A stretch of DNA of 64,000 nt from an uncultured Maribacter sp. Lineage in GTDB: Bacteria > Bacteroidota > Bacteroidia > Flavobacteriales > Flavobacteriaceae. The DNA is taken from contig NZ_CANMDU010000008.1 in assembly GCF_947496775.1 (NCBI RefSeq), positions 62,001 to 126,000 on the forward strand, written 5' to 3'. The notes under the pieces are model-generated. The model was not told the DNA's origin, did not search any database, and saw only the letters and a program-made list of their open reading frames with translations. Numbering within the stretch: position 1 is the stretch's first letter; each line of letters starts with the position of its first letter. The position numbers and the translations under genes are program-made. Shown here in pieces: positions 1 through 8,691 of this stretch.

Positions 1-471
1 TACTATTTAGCACAAAAAGCTCAAGAGTATGGCTATCACCCCGGGATTATTCTGGAGGGTAGACGCATGAATGATGGTATGGGACAATATGTGGCATCAG
101 AAATAGTTAAACTAATGGTGCAAAAAGACATCAAAGTAAAAGGAAGTAATATATTAATTCTTGGTATTACTTTCAAAGAGAACTGCCCCGATGTTAGGAA
201 TACCCAATCTGTCCATGTTATAAGCAATCTGAAAAGTTACCATACGAACATAACTATCTACGACCCATGGGCATCTCCTGAAGAAGTAAAAAAAGAATAC
301 GATTTAACTACAAATAATATATTACCAAAAAGAAACAAATATGATGCTATTATCCTAACAGTTGCACATAACGAATTTATCTCATTAGACCTAAAATCTA
401 TGCTTACCAACAATGGTATTATTTATGATGTAAAAGGAATATTACCCATAAAAGTGGATGGTAGACTTTAA
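1..471 (+). CDS. Nucleotide-sugar 6-dehydrogenase, C-terminal part (TviB/WbpO type)
   Basis: This is the 3' end of a UDP-hexose(N-acetyl) dehydrogenase; the reading frame is open from the first base and ends in TAA, leaving about 156 residues. The visible part covers the end of the central dimerisation helix (the GYHP...GRR...NDGMG signature) and the whole C-terminal NAD-binding-like domain, with the family FKENxPDxRNT motif. The family oxidises UDP-GlcNAc or UDP-GalNAc to the uronic acid, giving an acidic sugar for capsule or O-antigen. It lies on the plus strand, convergent with the glycosyltransferase that follows, so it belongs to a separate unit that begins upstream of the window. The exact substrate cannot be told from this fragment. 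Confidence 0.9.
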   Translation, partial: YYLAQKAQEYGYHPGIILEGRRMNDGMGQYVASEIVKLMVQKDIKVKGSNILILGITFKENCPDVRNTQSVHVISNLKSYHTNITIYDPWASPEEVKKEYDLTTNNILPKRNKYDAIILTVAHNEFISLDLKSMLTNNGIIYDVKGILPIKVDGRL

Positions 472-629
472 TATTAACTTATAAATGTTTTCGCAAATTT
501 AACAGAACTGTTTGTTAAAACCTCTTACATTATTTAACTCAAAAAACGTCAGAATATCAATCACCTATCTAAATACCATCATCCCAATTCATAGATTAGT
601 AATATTTTGAGCAAAAACTAAAATTTTAA

Positions 630-1826
630 TCATAAACAATGAGTTTTTATAGTCTCATAAGCATTATTGGGCTGTAAATTATCTTTCATATAATTATAGC
701 CGTTTTCCCCTAAATTTTTACGTAATTCAGGATTATTATAAAGTTGCATTAATTTATCTTTTAATAAAGCAGTCTTTCCAGCTTCCGCCCATAATCCAGA
801 GTTAGTTTCTTCTAAAATTATTCCAAAATCTGTTTGTAAATCAACAGAGGCCAATACCGGTATTTTATTACCAAAATAAGACAATACTTTAGAAGGGAAG
901 TTAGGGATAGTAAAATCTTCACTCAAGGAAATTAAACCAACATCGGCTAATCGTAACAAATCATTATAATCATTTTTTGGGATTTTATTTTCAAGAATTA
1001 CATTCTTTAATTTTAACTCTTTAACAAGATTACTAATTCTTTGTTTTTCTGTTCCGGAACCAATAATAAAAAAAACTATATCCTTAAATTCTTTACAGCT
1101 ATTTGCTAACTCTATAATATTTTCCATTTTTTGTGGCCTTCCTATATTGCCACCAAAAATGACTATAAACTTGTCTTTTACTCCATAATTTAACAACAAT
1201 TCATCTGAAGCTGTTATTCCATTATAATTAGGGAGGTACTCCCAATTAGGCAATAAATGTAATTTACTAATGTTCAATTTTGGATTATGACGCTCTATAT
1301 AACTAACATTAGCTGGAGACATACAACCAATACTATCAGAAACATTATAAAGCTCTAATTCTTTTTTTCTAAAAATAGAATATAAAAGCCCTCCTTTTTT
1401 CATCATTTTAAGATCCACAGCGTTCTGAGGAAAAATATCTCTTAAGATTAAGTATAATTTAGCACCAGATTTTTTCTTTATCCATATTGCGGTTTTAGTT
1501 AAGGTAATAGGTGGTGTAGCCAACAAGACCAAATCAAAATCAAATTTTATTTTATTTCTTTTTAGAGCTTTTTTATATTGGTAAGATAATAAAATGTTTG
1601 CTATCCCCTTTTTTACAATTCCGACATTAAAAAGAGGCAAGGTTGCAACACGAATGACCTTAACGCCACCTTCTAATCGTAAACCTATATCCTTTTTATT
1701 ATTTGCAGGAGCAATTACAAGTACATCATGACCATTTTTATGAAACTCCTGAATTAAATCGGTATACAGCCCCGTAAATTTGGATACATCCGGAAAACCT
1801 AAAGCAAGGAAAATTATTTTTTTCAT
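630..1826 (-). CDS. GT4 glycosyltransferase, WbuB-like
   Basis: A 398-residue glycosyltransferase of the GT-B fold, family GT4. The N-terminal acceptor domain starts MKKIIFLALGFPD. The donor domain has a GGNIGRPQKMENI stretch at about 225-237 and a PSKVLSYFGNKIPVLA stretch at about 311-326, both typical of WbuB proteins. WbuB is the transferase that regularly sits beside fnlA-fnlB-fnlC and moves L-FucNAc onto the growing lipid-linked repeat. Here it is the last gene of the same minus-strand run, 20 bases after fnlC, so use of UDP-L-FucNAc is a reasonable inference. The acceptor is unknown. It probably acts at the cytoplasmic face of the inner membrane. Confidence 0.87.
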   Translation of the reverse strand: MKKIIFLALGFPDVSKFTGLYTDLIQEFHKNGHDVLVIAPANNKKDIGLRLEGGVKVIRVATLPLFNVGIVKKGIANILLSYQYKKALKRNKIKFDFDLVLLATPPITLTKTAIWIKKKSGAKLYLILRDIFPQNAVDLKMMKKGGLLYSIFRKKELELYNVSDSIGCMSPANVSYIERHNPKLNISKLHLLPNWEYLPNYNGITASDELLLNYGVKDKFIVIFGGNIGRPQKMENIIELANSCKEFKDIVFFIIGSGTEKQRISNLVKELKLKNVILENKIPKNDYNDLLRLADVGLISLSEDFTIPNFPSKVLSYFGNKIPVLASVDLQTDFGIILEETNSGLWAEAGKTALLKDKLMQLYNNPELRKNLGENGYNYMKDNLQPNNAYETIKTHCL

Positions 1827-1846
1827 ACTATTATTTTATCGTACAA

Positions 1847-2980
1847 TTATTTTGACCAAACTACTCTGTTTATATAATCTACATAAGAGACAATAATACG
1901 AACTACTTTTTCACTCACATTGGGCATGGAATAATCTCCCACTGGTCTAAAGTTACGTTCAGGATTTGTTTTTTGAGCTTCTAAAGCTACCAGTCCTTGC
2001 AATATACGTTCAGGATTCATACCTACCATCATTACCGAAGCTTCCTCCATAGCTTCTGGTCTTTCATGAGCATCCCTAATATTTAAGGCTCTAAAATTTA
2101 AGATAGAAGATTCTTCAGATATTGTTCCACTATCCGACAGAACAGCAAACGAATTCAATTGTAAGGCATTATAATCAGAAAAACCCAGAGGTTTTAGAAA
2201 TTGTATATTTTTATGAACATCTAGTTTTTTTGCATCCAACATATTTCGCGTTCTTGGATGTGTAGACACTATGATTGGGTAGTCGTATTTTTTAGCTATT
2301 AAATTTAAAGAGGTAATAAGTCCTTCAAAATTCTTAGGATTACTTATATTTTCTTCTCGATGAGAGCTAACCACAAAATATTTCTCTTGTTCCAGTTTTA
2401 ATTTTTCTAAAACATTCGAGGCTTCTATTTTAGATTTATATTTCATTAAAACCTCGAACATAGGACTACCAGTTTTAATAATTCTATCTGACGGCAAGCC
2501 TTCTCTTAATAGATACTCTCTTGCAATGTCACTATATGTAAGGTTAACATCAGAAACATGATCAACAATTTTCCTGTTAGTTTCTTCAGGTACCCGTTGA
2601 TCAAAACAACGATTACCAGCCTCCATATGGAAAACAGGAATTTTTCTTTTTTTAGCAGGAATAGCACATAGACAAGAATTTGTATCTCCCAAAACCAAAA
2701 AAGCATCGGGTTGAATCTCTTCTAATAACGGATCTATTTTAATTAAAATATTCCCTACAGTCTCTGTTGCATTCTTTCCTGCTGCATTTAAAAAATGATC
2801 CGGTTTTCTTATCCCTAAATCTTCAAAGAAAATTTCATTAAGTTCATAATCATAATTTTGTCCGGTATGAACTAGTATATGTTCTATTGCTTCGTTAGCA
2901 TCTAAGGCATTTAAAACACAAGCAAGACGAATTATTTCTGGTCTTGTTCCAACAACGGTAAAAACTTTTAATTTTTTCAA
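1847..2980 (-). CDS. fnlC: UDP-N-acetylglucosamine 2-epimerase family, FnlC/CapG (UDP-L-FucNAc synthesis)
   Basis: A 377-residue protein of the WecB-type non-hydrolysing 2-epimerase family. It has GTRPEIIR near residue 11, HTGQNYDYE, the HMEAGNR segment, EETNRKIVDH, a SHREEN motif and the C-terminal LSDSGTISEE loop that binds the UDP part. In the L-FucNAc pathway FnlC/CapG inverts C2 of UDP-2-acetamido-2,6-dideoxy-L-talose to give UDP-L-FucNAc. The position directly after fnlB (24 bases) and fnlA supports this role over general UDP-ManNAc synthesis, which the motifs alone would not exclude. Length is normal for the family. Cytoplasmic. Confidence 0.92.
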   Translation of the reverse strand: MKKLKVFTVVGTRPEIIRLACVLNALDANEAIEHILVHTGQNYDYELNEIFFEDLGIRKPDHFLNAAGKNATETVGNILIKIDPLLEEIQPDAFLVLGDTNSCLCAIPAKKRKIPVFHMEAGNRCFDQRVPEETNRKIVDHVSDVNLTYSDIAREYLLREGLPSDRIIKTGSPMFEVLMKYKSKIEASNVLEKLKLEQEKYFVVSSHREENISNPKNFEGLITSLNLIAKKYDYPIIVSTHPRTRNMLDAKKLDVHKNIQFLKPLGFSDYNALQLNSFAVLSDSGTISEESSILNFRALNIRDAHERPEAMEEASVMMVGMNPERILQGLVALEAQKTNPERNFRPVGDYSMPNVSEKVVRIIVSYVDYINRVVWSK

Positions 2981-3004
2981 AATATTATCTGTATCTAATT
3001 ATTT

Positions 3005-4138
3005 TTAAACATTTTCAAAATATGTATCCGCATCTTCTTGATTATACGGCTCATTTATCCAAAACAATGTAATTAATTCTTCTTCTCCTATATTTTTAAT
3101 ATTATGTGTGTACCAAATAGGCATATCTACATAGGCAGGCTCTTTACCGTCTAAATAATAATCTATTACTTCATCTGTACCAATTTTACGTAATTGTATA
3201 AGTGCTTTACCACTTATAACAGCAAAACGTTCTGCTTTTCTAGTATGAAAATGATTTCCTCTAGTAATCCCTGGTACAGTTGTGGAAAAAGAAAATTGAC
3301 CACTAGTCTGCGTTCTTGCTATTTCAACAAAACTTCCTCTGGGATCCGTATGCTTAGTAAATTTCACAGGATAATGCGTCTCAGGAACATAACACCTAAA
3401 GGTATTAAATAGCGCTTTTTCGAAAGCAGCTTCTAAACTTGGGAAAATTCCGTTTTCCATATAGTCCGATTTATATCTTTTTAAAAGATTTAATATTTCG
3501 GATACTTTTTTGTAATGATTAGGCTTTATATTTAGCTCAGAACTTGTCCTACTAAGACTTATAGTATTTTCTGTATTTTTAATTACAGCTATAAACAGTG
3601 CTACTAATTCATTAATATAAATTAAACCAACTTCCGAATCATTTATAATAGTAGGTTCTTCTCCACGTGCAATTTTATGGCAAAATGTTGCCACAACCGA
3701 ATTGTAGTTGGGTCTACCAAAAGGACCAAAAACATTAGGTATCGTCAAAGATGTAAATTTAGAGTTGTTTTTATCCGCCCAAGCGATAAATTTTTCTTTC
3801 CCTTCTTTTTTTGATTTTCCATATAGGTTATCATTTATTTCTTGCGAAGAAGAAGAAAATATAATGTGCGGAGTTACATTTGTAGCCTCACAAGCCGCAA
3901 TCAATTTATCTACTAATGCTATATTAGTTGCATAAATAACATTAGCATCCTCATGGCGATTCATGGCTGCTAAATGAACAATAACATCGCACGAGCTTAC
4001 AAAATTTTCAAGATTTTTGGTGTTTTCAAAAAATGATCGATTAAACGGTATTAATTCAATAGTATCATCTAAAGATAAGGTTGTATATAGATGGTTTCCA
4101 ACAAAGCCTGCTTGACCAGTTATACCTACTTTTTTCAT
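3005..4138 (-). CDS. fnlB: Bifunctional SDR/cupin reductase-epimerase FnlB/CapF
   Basis: A 377-residue two-domain protein. The N-terminal SDR domain has the GxxGFVGxH nucleotide-binding loop at about 8-16 and a Y106-x3-K110 catalytic pair. The C-terminal cupin, from about residue 255, carries the metal-site pattern H296, H298, E303 and H345 seen in CapF. In this family the cupin epimerises C3 of the 4-keto sugar and the SDR domain reduces C4 with NADPH, giving UDP-2-acetamido-2,6-dideoxy-L-talose. The gene starts at the base next to the stop of the small cupin gene upstream, which suggests coupled translation. Both domains look complete. Confidence 0.93.
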   Translation of the reverse strand: MKKVGITGQAGFVGNHLYTTLSLDDTIELIPFNRSFFENTKNLENFVSSCDVIVHLAAMNRHEDANVIYATNIALVDKLIAACEATNVTPHIIFSSSSQEINDNLYGKSKKEGKEKFIAWADKNNSKFTSLTIPNVFGPFGRPNYNSVVATFCHKIARGEEPTIINDSEVGLIYINELVALFIAVIKNTENTISLSRTSSELNIKPNHYKKVSEILNLLKRYKSDYMENGIFPSLEAAFEKALFNTFRCYVPETHYPVKFTKHTDPRGSFVEIARTQTSGQFSFSTTVPGITRGNHFHTRKAERFAVISGKALIQLRKIGTDEVIDYYLDGKEPAYVDMPIWYTHNIKNIGEEELITLFWINEPYNQEDADTYFENV

Positions 4139-4576
4139 TTATATTTTTTTATGCCAATTGGCGTTGTATTCTGTTTCCGGAAACCTATAATCGTCTCCCA
4201 TGGATTCTGACAAAGTGACGTCAGAAAAAACAAGTAATTTAGAATTTTCATCTATTGCCTTAAAACCAGATGCATAACCACCAGGAGTTTTCAATATTTG
4301 AGGGTTAGCACTACTCAATACAAAACGCTCTATTAATAAGTCAGGTCTCAAATTTCCTTCTTTATCTAACGCTATTAAATGAATAACAAATGACCCTGCG
4401 CTGCAATAAAACCACTTAGTTTCTAACAAATGCCCTTGCCAAGCTCTTATGCTTGTTGTATTACTAGGGTTAATTTCATAAAATCGTTTTATTGGTTCCA
4501 TAGAAAATTCATTAAAAAAAACGAGTTTCCCTCTTTCATCATTATGGGCATCGCCCTGAATATTTGTAATTTTCAT
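4139..4576 (-). CDS. Small cupin protein (WxcM/RmlC-like sugar epimerase or isomerase)
   Basis: A 145-residue single-domain cupin with similarity by eye to RmlC/WxcM/FdtA proteins: an NDERGKL start, a beta strand with IRAWQGH, and a later KTPGGYASGF turn. Such proteins are usually nucleotide-sugar 3,5-epimerases or 3,4-ketoisomerases. It is wedged between fnlA (2-base gap) and fnlB (no gap), although fnlB already has a cupin domain and the classical three-enzyme route to UDP-L-FucNAc needs no fourth enzyme. It may speed an epimerisation step, divert the 4-keto intermediate to another sugar, or be structural. I cannot tell which. Confidence 0.8.
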   Translation of the reverse strand: MKITNIQGDAHNDERGKLVFFNEFSMEPIKRFYEINPSNTTSIRAWQGHLLETKWFYCSAGSFVIHLIALDKEGNLRPDLLIERFVLSSANPQILKTPGGYASGFKAIDENSKLLVFSDVTLSESMGDDYRFPETEYNANWHKKI

Positions 4577-4578
4577 AA

Positions 4579-5583
4579 CTACAAATTCTCCTTAATAAAA
4601 TCTAGATTTAATAAGGTTTGCTTAAGCTCATCATTGGTTAGCTGTTCAGTATTATGGGAATGATAATCTTCAATAACGCTTACATCTTCTTTTCCTTCTG
4701 AGAAAAATTTACTATAATTTAAGTCTCTATTGTCTGCAGGAATTCTGTAAAATTCTCCCATATCCTCTGCTTTTTGCATTTCTTCGCGAGTACAAAGTGT
4801 TTCATATAACTTTTCACCATGCCTGGTTCCTATAACTTTTATTTCATTGTCCGCCTTATAAATATCTTTTATTGATTCTGCCAGATCTCCTATGGTACTT
4901 GCCGGAGCCTTATTAACAAATAAATCTCCTTGATTACCATGTGTAAAAGCAAATATCACCAAGTCCACAGCATCTTCTAAAGACATCAAAAAACGAGTCA
5001 TATTTGGATCTGTAATTGTCAACGGTGCTTTTTCTTTTATTTGTTTTACAAATAATGGTATTACAGAACCTCTAGAAGCCATAACGTTACCATATCTGGT
5101 TAGACAAACAATAGTATTATCCTCTGGAATATTACGGGAAGCTGCAACAGCAACTTTCTCCATTAGCGCTTTACTTATTCCCATTGCATTAATAGGGTAA
5201 GCAGCCTTATCTGTACTTAAACAAATAACACGTTTTACATTATTTTCAACAGCCGCATCGATTGTGTTCTGAGTACCAAAAACATTTGTTTTAGTGGCTT
5301 CTAAAGGAAAAAACTCGCAAGAAGGCACCTGTTTTAAAGCCGCTGCATGGAATACATAATCTACGCCTTTCATTGCTTTAGCAATACTTTTATAATCTCT
5401 TACGTCTCCTATGTAAAATTTTATTTTTTCATTCCTTAGTGTATTACGCATATCATCTTGCTTTTTCTCATCCCTAGAAAAAATGCGAATCTCTTTAATA
5501 TTAGTTTCTAAAAAACGGTTTAATACAGCATTCCCAAAGGACCCTGTACCGCCTGTAATAAGTAATGTTTTATCTTTAAACAT
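4579..5583 (-). CDS. fnlA: UDP-GlcNAc 4,6-dehydratase/5-epimerase FnlA/CapE
   Basis: A 334-residue extended SDR that starts the UDP-L-FucNAc route: it dehydrates UDP-GlcNAc at C4/C6 and inverts C5. The Rossmann loop TGGTGSFG is at about 10-17. The TDK motif at 124-126 and the M134-x3-K138 pair, where Met replaces the usual catalytic Tyr, are marks of the FlaA1/CapE group. The tail has the ETLCTREEM segment seen in CapE/WbjB proteins. It is the first gene of the cupin-fnlB-fnlC-wbuB run and follows a GT4 gene after 55 bases. Confidence 0.94.
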   Translation of the reverse strand: MFKDKTLLITGGTGSFGNAVLNRFLETNIKEIRIFSRDEKKQDDMRNTLRNEKIKFYIGDVRDYKSIAKAMKGVDYVFHAAALKQVPSCEFFPLEATKTNVFGTQNTIDAAVENNVKRVICLSTDKAAYPINAMGISKALMEKVAVAASRNIPEDNTIVCLTRYGNVMASRGSVIPLFVKQIKEKAPLTITDPNMTRFLMSLEDAVDLVIFAFTHGNQGDLFVNKAPASTIGDLAESIKDIYKADNEIKVIGTRHGEKLYETLCTREEMQKAEDMGEFYRIPADNRDLNYSKFFSEGKEDVSVIEDYHSHNTEQLTNDELKQTLLNLDFIKENL

Positions 5584-5638
5584 AATATATGCCTTGTTAA
5601 TTTTTTTATTTTCTTTTAATAACTATTTTTTTTAAGAA

Positions 5639-6781
5639 TTATTTCCTTGATTTATCTAAATCATGTTCTAAAACTTTACTTATTAAATTTGATTGATAAT
5701 ATGGGTTATATTTCTCATCTATTATTTTATAACAGTTTTCTCTTATATTATTTCTATTTTTGGGCTTATTAGGATTAAACCATGTACTAATCTTGCCACC
5801 TAAATCCTCAATTGAATTCATCTTAAAAAAATCTCCGTTTTCACCAGGAAGGATTGCCTCGGCCTCTGGCATTTGGTAAGCAAAATTATCATGGGTAATT
5901 ACAGGGGTTCCGTAACTAAAACAATGGATTACAGTTAAACCTACATTACCTGGCGAAACACACAAATCTGCTTCGTACACTAAATCCGACAAGACTGACT
6001 CATTGTAACAGGAGCCATAAAACCATGTCTGCGATTTTATTGTTTTCGAGAGAATCTTTAATTTTTCCATTTCATCACCATCACCAATCAACACAATATT
6101 AAATCTAAGAGTATCACTTTCAATCAATTTCAAAGCTTCAAATAGCTGATGCAATTTTTTTTGAGCCGTTAGGCGACCGATAAACAGTAGAACAGGAAAA
6201 TCGTTATTAAAATAATTTTTAAACACTCCTTTTTCTATTTTTTTTGATCTTTGCTCTTTATGAAAATCGTAATCCAAGGAATTGTAAATTATTTTTAATT
6301 TATTTGATTCAATCCCTTTTGCTTCCAAAATTTTCTTTGAGTGATTACCATATAATAGAATACCATTGGGAATGGAAAAAAAAAGTTTTTTGATAAACAT
6401 TTCTATTTTGCCCTCCTTACCGTACGCACCATGAGACCAAAAATATACATTCTTGCCATTCATCCTTGCCAATATACTTGTAATCCATGTAGATATTCCT
6501 CTAGGGTTTCCACTAAATATCAAAGCATCATATTTTTCGAATGCTGTTTTCACTACATTTTTCTGCCAATAAAACTGCTTCTTAAAAAACATATTCTTCA
6601 CTTCATTCCAATTGAATTTCTCATTTAAGGTGTCAACTGGAATATACTCAATATTACTGTGCGTATTTTTAGCTTCCAAATAGAAAACAAAATCCATATT
6701 TTCTAGACTATTCATTTTTTCCCATATGTAAAGCCTATATAATGGAGAAATCATAGGAATCATTGCAACTTTATAATTCAT
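5639..6781 (-). CDS. GT4 family glycosyltransferase
   Basis: A 380-residue GT-B glycosyltransferase. The C-terminal donor domain has FIGRLTAQKKLHQL (about 205-218) and the SPGNVGLTVIHCFSYGTPVI region that corresponds to the family E-x7-E donor site, although the first acidic residue is replaced. This lowers certainty about a strictly retaining GT4 mechanism. It sits between a hexapeptide acetyltransferase and fnlA in one minus-strand run, so it should add one sugar of the repeat unit on the cytoplasmic side. Donor and acceptor are unknown. Confidence 0.85.
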   Translation of the reverse strand: MNYKVAMIPMISPLYRLYIWEKMNSLENMDFVFYLEAKNTHSNIEYIPVDTLNEKFNWNEVKNMFFKKQFYWQKNVVKTAFEKYDALIFSGNPRGISTWITSILARMNGKNVYFWSHGAYGKEGKIEMFIKKLFFSIPNGILLYGNHSKKILEAKGIESNKLKIIYNSLDYDFHKEQRSKKIEKGVFKNYFNNDFPVLLFIGRLTAQKKLHQLFEALKLIESDTLRFNIVLIGDGDEMEKLKILSKTIKSQTWFYGSCYNESVLSDLVYEADLCVSPGNVGLTVIHCFSYGTPVITHDNFAYQMPEAEAILPGENGDFFKMNSIEDLGGKISTWFNPNKPKNRNNIRENCYKIIDEKYNPYYQSNLISKVLEHDLDKSRK

Positions 6782-6830
6782 AACAATAAACTGATTTAAT
6801 TTAAAACAGGAGACAACAATTTACTCTAGT

Positions 6831-7478
6831 TTATTCGCGGAAATACTTATTTAATGTATTGATATCAATTTTTGACTCCCTAAAGAAACCAATATGTTCA
6901 TCAATTTCATTTTCCGTAAAATTCCACCATTTTATTTCCAACAATCGCTTAATTGTTTCTTGGTCAAATCTGTATTTTATTATCTTGGCGGGAACACCTC
7001 CCACTATGGCATAAGGAGGTACATTTTTTGTAACTAAGGACCTGGAACCTACCACTGCCCCATCTCCTATAGTTACCCCTCCCATAATAAGACTCTTGCT
7101 TCCAATCCACACATCATTACCTACCTTAATAGGGCGATTCTGTTCATACTTAATGGGTTTTACCCATTTATTAAACAATGAGTTTCGATTATAGAATAAT
7201 TGACTGGTAGAGCCATGCGTTATCGGGTGTCTTCCTGCTCCGAATTGCACGTTGTCAGCAAATGAACTAAAATTACCAACTGTAGTATACAATAAAGAAC
7301 AGCCTTTACTAACCCTTGTATATTTTCCAATATTGGATTTAAGTAATCTTACGAAAGGCCCCAATTTGCTAACATTGGTAAAAGTTGAATCTTTATCCCA
7401 ATAGGACAGGAACGAAATGTCTTTGTAGAACAATTTTTTATAAGAAAAAATTGAAGCTATATAATATAGGTATCTCAT
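6831..7478 (-). CDS. Hexapeptide-repeat acetyltransferase (CatB/XAT-like)
   Basis: A 215-residue left-handed beta-helix acyltransferase. The isoleucine-rich hexapeptide turns are clear in the C-terminal half (VWIGSKSLIMGGVTIGDGAV...), followed by PPYAIVGGVPAKIIKYRF, the usual end of the coil. A GAGRHPITHG segment supplies the likely catalytic His. Such enzymes move acetyl from acetyl-CoA to a sugar hydroxyl or amine. It is in the polysaccharide run between two GT4 genes, so O-acetylation of a repeat-unit sugar is the natural guess. The sugar is unknown. Confidence 0.85.
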   Translation of the reverse strand: MRYLYYIASIFSYKKLFYKDISFLSYWDKDSTFTNVSKLGPFVRLLKSNIGKYTRVSKGCSLLYTTVGNFSSFADNVQFGAGRHPITHGSTSQLFYNRNSLFNKWVKPIKYEQNRPIKVGNDVWIGSKSLIMGGVTIGDGAVVGSRSLVTKNVPPYAIVGGVPAKIIKYRFDQETIKRLLEIKWWNFTENEIDEHIGFFRESKIDINTLNKYFRE

Positions 7479-7592
7479 TTTTTAGTTTAATATAATATTT
7501 GATAGAAAAAAGCAATAATCTCATTAGCCAATATATCATTCGTAAAAACCAACAATAGCATCAAAATGATATCTTTTTACAGATTATTAGTA

Positions 7593-8687
7593 TTAATTTA
7601 AAACATTTTTCCACTGCTCCAAAATATTGGAAAGTTTAAATTCTTGAATAAAGTTTTGATTATTTCTAGAAAAATTAACTCTAGTTTTTCTAGAATCTAT
7701 TAAAAAGGAAATTTTATTAGCCATCTCCTCAGTATCAAATGGTTTTATCAAAAAACCATTTATACTATTATGGATTATTTCACTAGGCCCTGTAGGCACA
7801 TCAAAACTCACAAGAGGTAGTTCATTCGCCATTCCTTCAAGTAAACTCATAGGAAATCCCTCAAATGACGAAGTCATTACTAATATCGAATGTTGTTGAT
7901 AAACATCATAAATATTCGAAGTGTGGCCTTCGAAAATAACTCGATCTGTAAGTTTCATTTCAATAATTCTTTGCTTTAACACCTCCTCCAATTCTCCTGA
8001 ACCAAAAATATGCCAAGTATAATCTTTGTGATTCACTAAAACAATAGAAGCTACTTCTAATAATAATGATTCGAAATTTTTAGAATCGGTAATTCTTCCT
8101 ACACTTAGTATTTTTTTTGAATCCGCGCTATAAGATAACTTTCTAGATGTAAGTTTATTGTCAATAGGATTGTAAATTTGGACAACTTTTTTTGCTAGAG
8201 TATTATTCTCATAGTCCTTTTTGCCAGATTTTGTTAGCGTAATTACCGTATCAGAAAAAAATGAAGTAAATTTTTCATTAAACATTTTAAAAAAATGCTT
8301 TTCACCTTTAAAACTTGAATGAGACCAATAAACCAATTTACTTTTTTTGAATAAGGAACTAATAACCCCTAAAGGACCTACGAGGTGACCGCAGCTAACT
8401 AGTATGGAGATGTCATTTTGGCGTAGAAGGCTTCGTAGTCTAAAACTCGCCTTTATTATTCCTTTCTTCATTGAAAGCCTATCGCTCAACAAATCATGAT
8501 ATATTATTTCATTTGACCATTCATAACCGTCTCTATTACTTGGATGAAAACTGAAAATATGTATTTCGTAAAGTTCAGTATTGACTAGAGATTGAGTTAC
8601 AATTGAAGTAACTCTAGAAATACCCCCTCTTTCAGCAAGTCTCCCCATTAAAAACCCAATATTTTTTTTCTTTACAACGGAACTCAT
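7593..8687 (-). CDS. GT4 family glycosyltransferase
   Basis: A 364-residue GT-B glycosyltransferase with an N-terminal MGRLAERGGISRV glycine loop, a mid-protein LSVGRITDSKNFESLL strand-turn and a donor-site TSSFEGFPMSLLEGMANELPLV segment in which both acidic residues of the E-x7-E motif are present. This is a typical retaining GT4. It ends 115 bases before the acetyltransferase gene and starts 4 bases from the stop of wzx, so it is tightly coupled to the export gene. It likely adds one sugar to the lipid-linked repeat. Confidence 0.88.
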   Translation of the reverse strand: MSSVVKKKNIGFLMGRLAERGGISRVTSIVTQSLVNTELYEIHIFSFHPSNRDGYEWSNEIIYHDLLSDRLSMKKGIIKASFRLRSLLRQNDISILVSCGHLVGPLGVISSLFKKSKLVYWSHSSFKGEKHFFKMFNEKFTSFFSDTVITLTKSGKKDYENNTLAKKVVQIYNPIDNKLTSRKLSYSADSKKILSVGRITDSKNFESLLLEVASIVLVNHKDYTWHIFGSGELEEVLKQRIIEMKLTDRVIFEGHTSNIYDVYQQHSILVMTSSFEGFPMSLLEGMANELPLVSFDVPTGPSEIIHNSINGFLIKPFDTEEMANKISFLIDSRKTRVNFSRNNQNFIQEFKLSNILEQWKNVLN

Positions 8688-8691
8688 AAAA

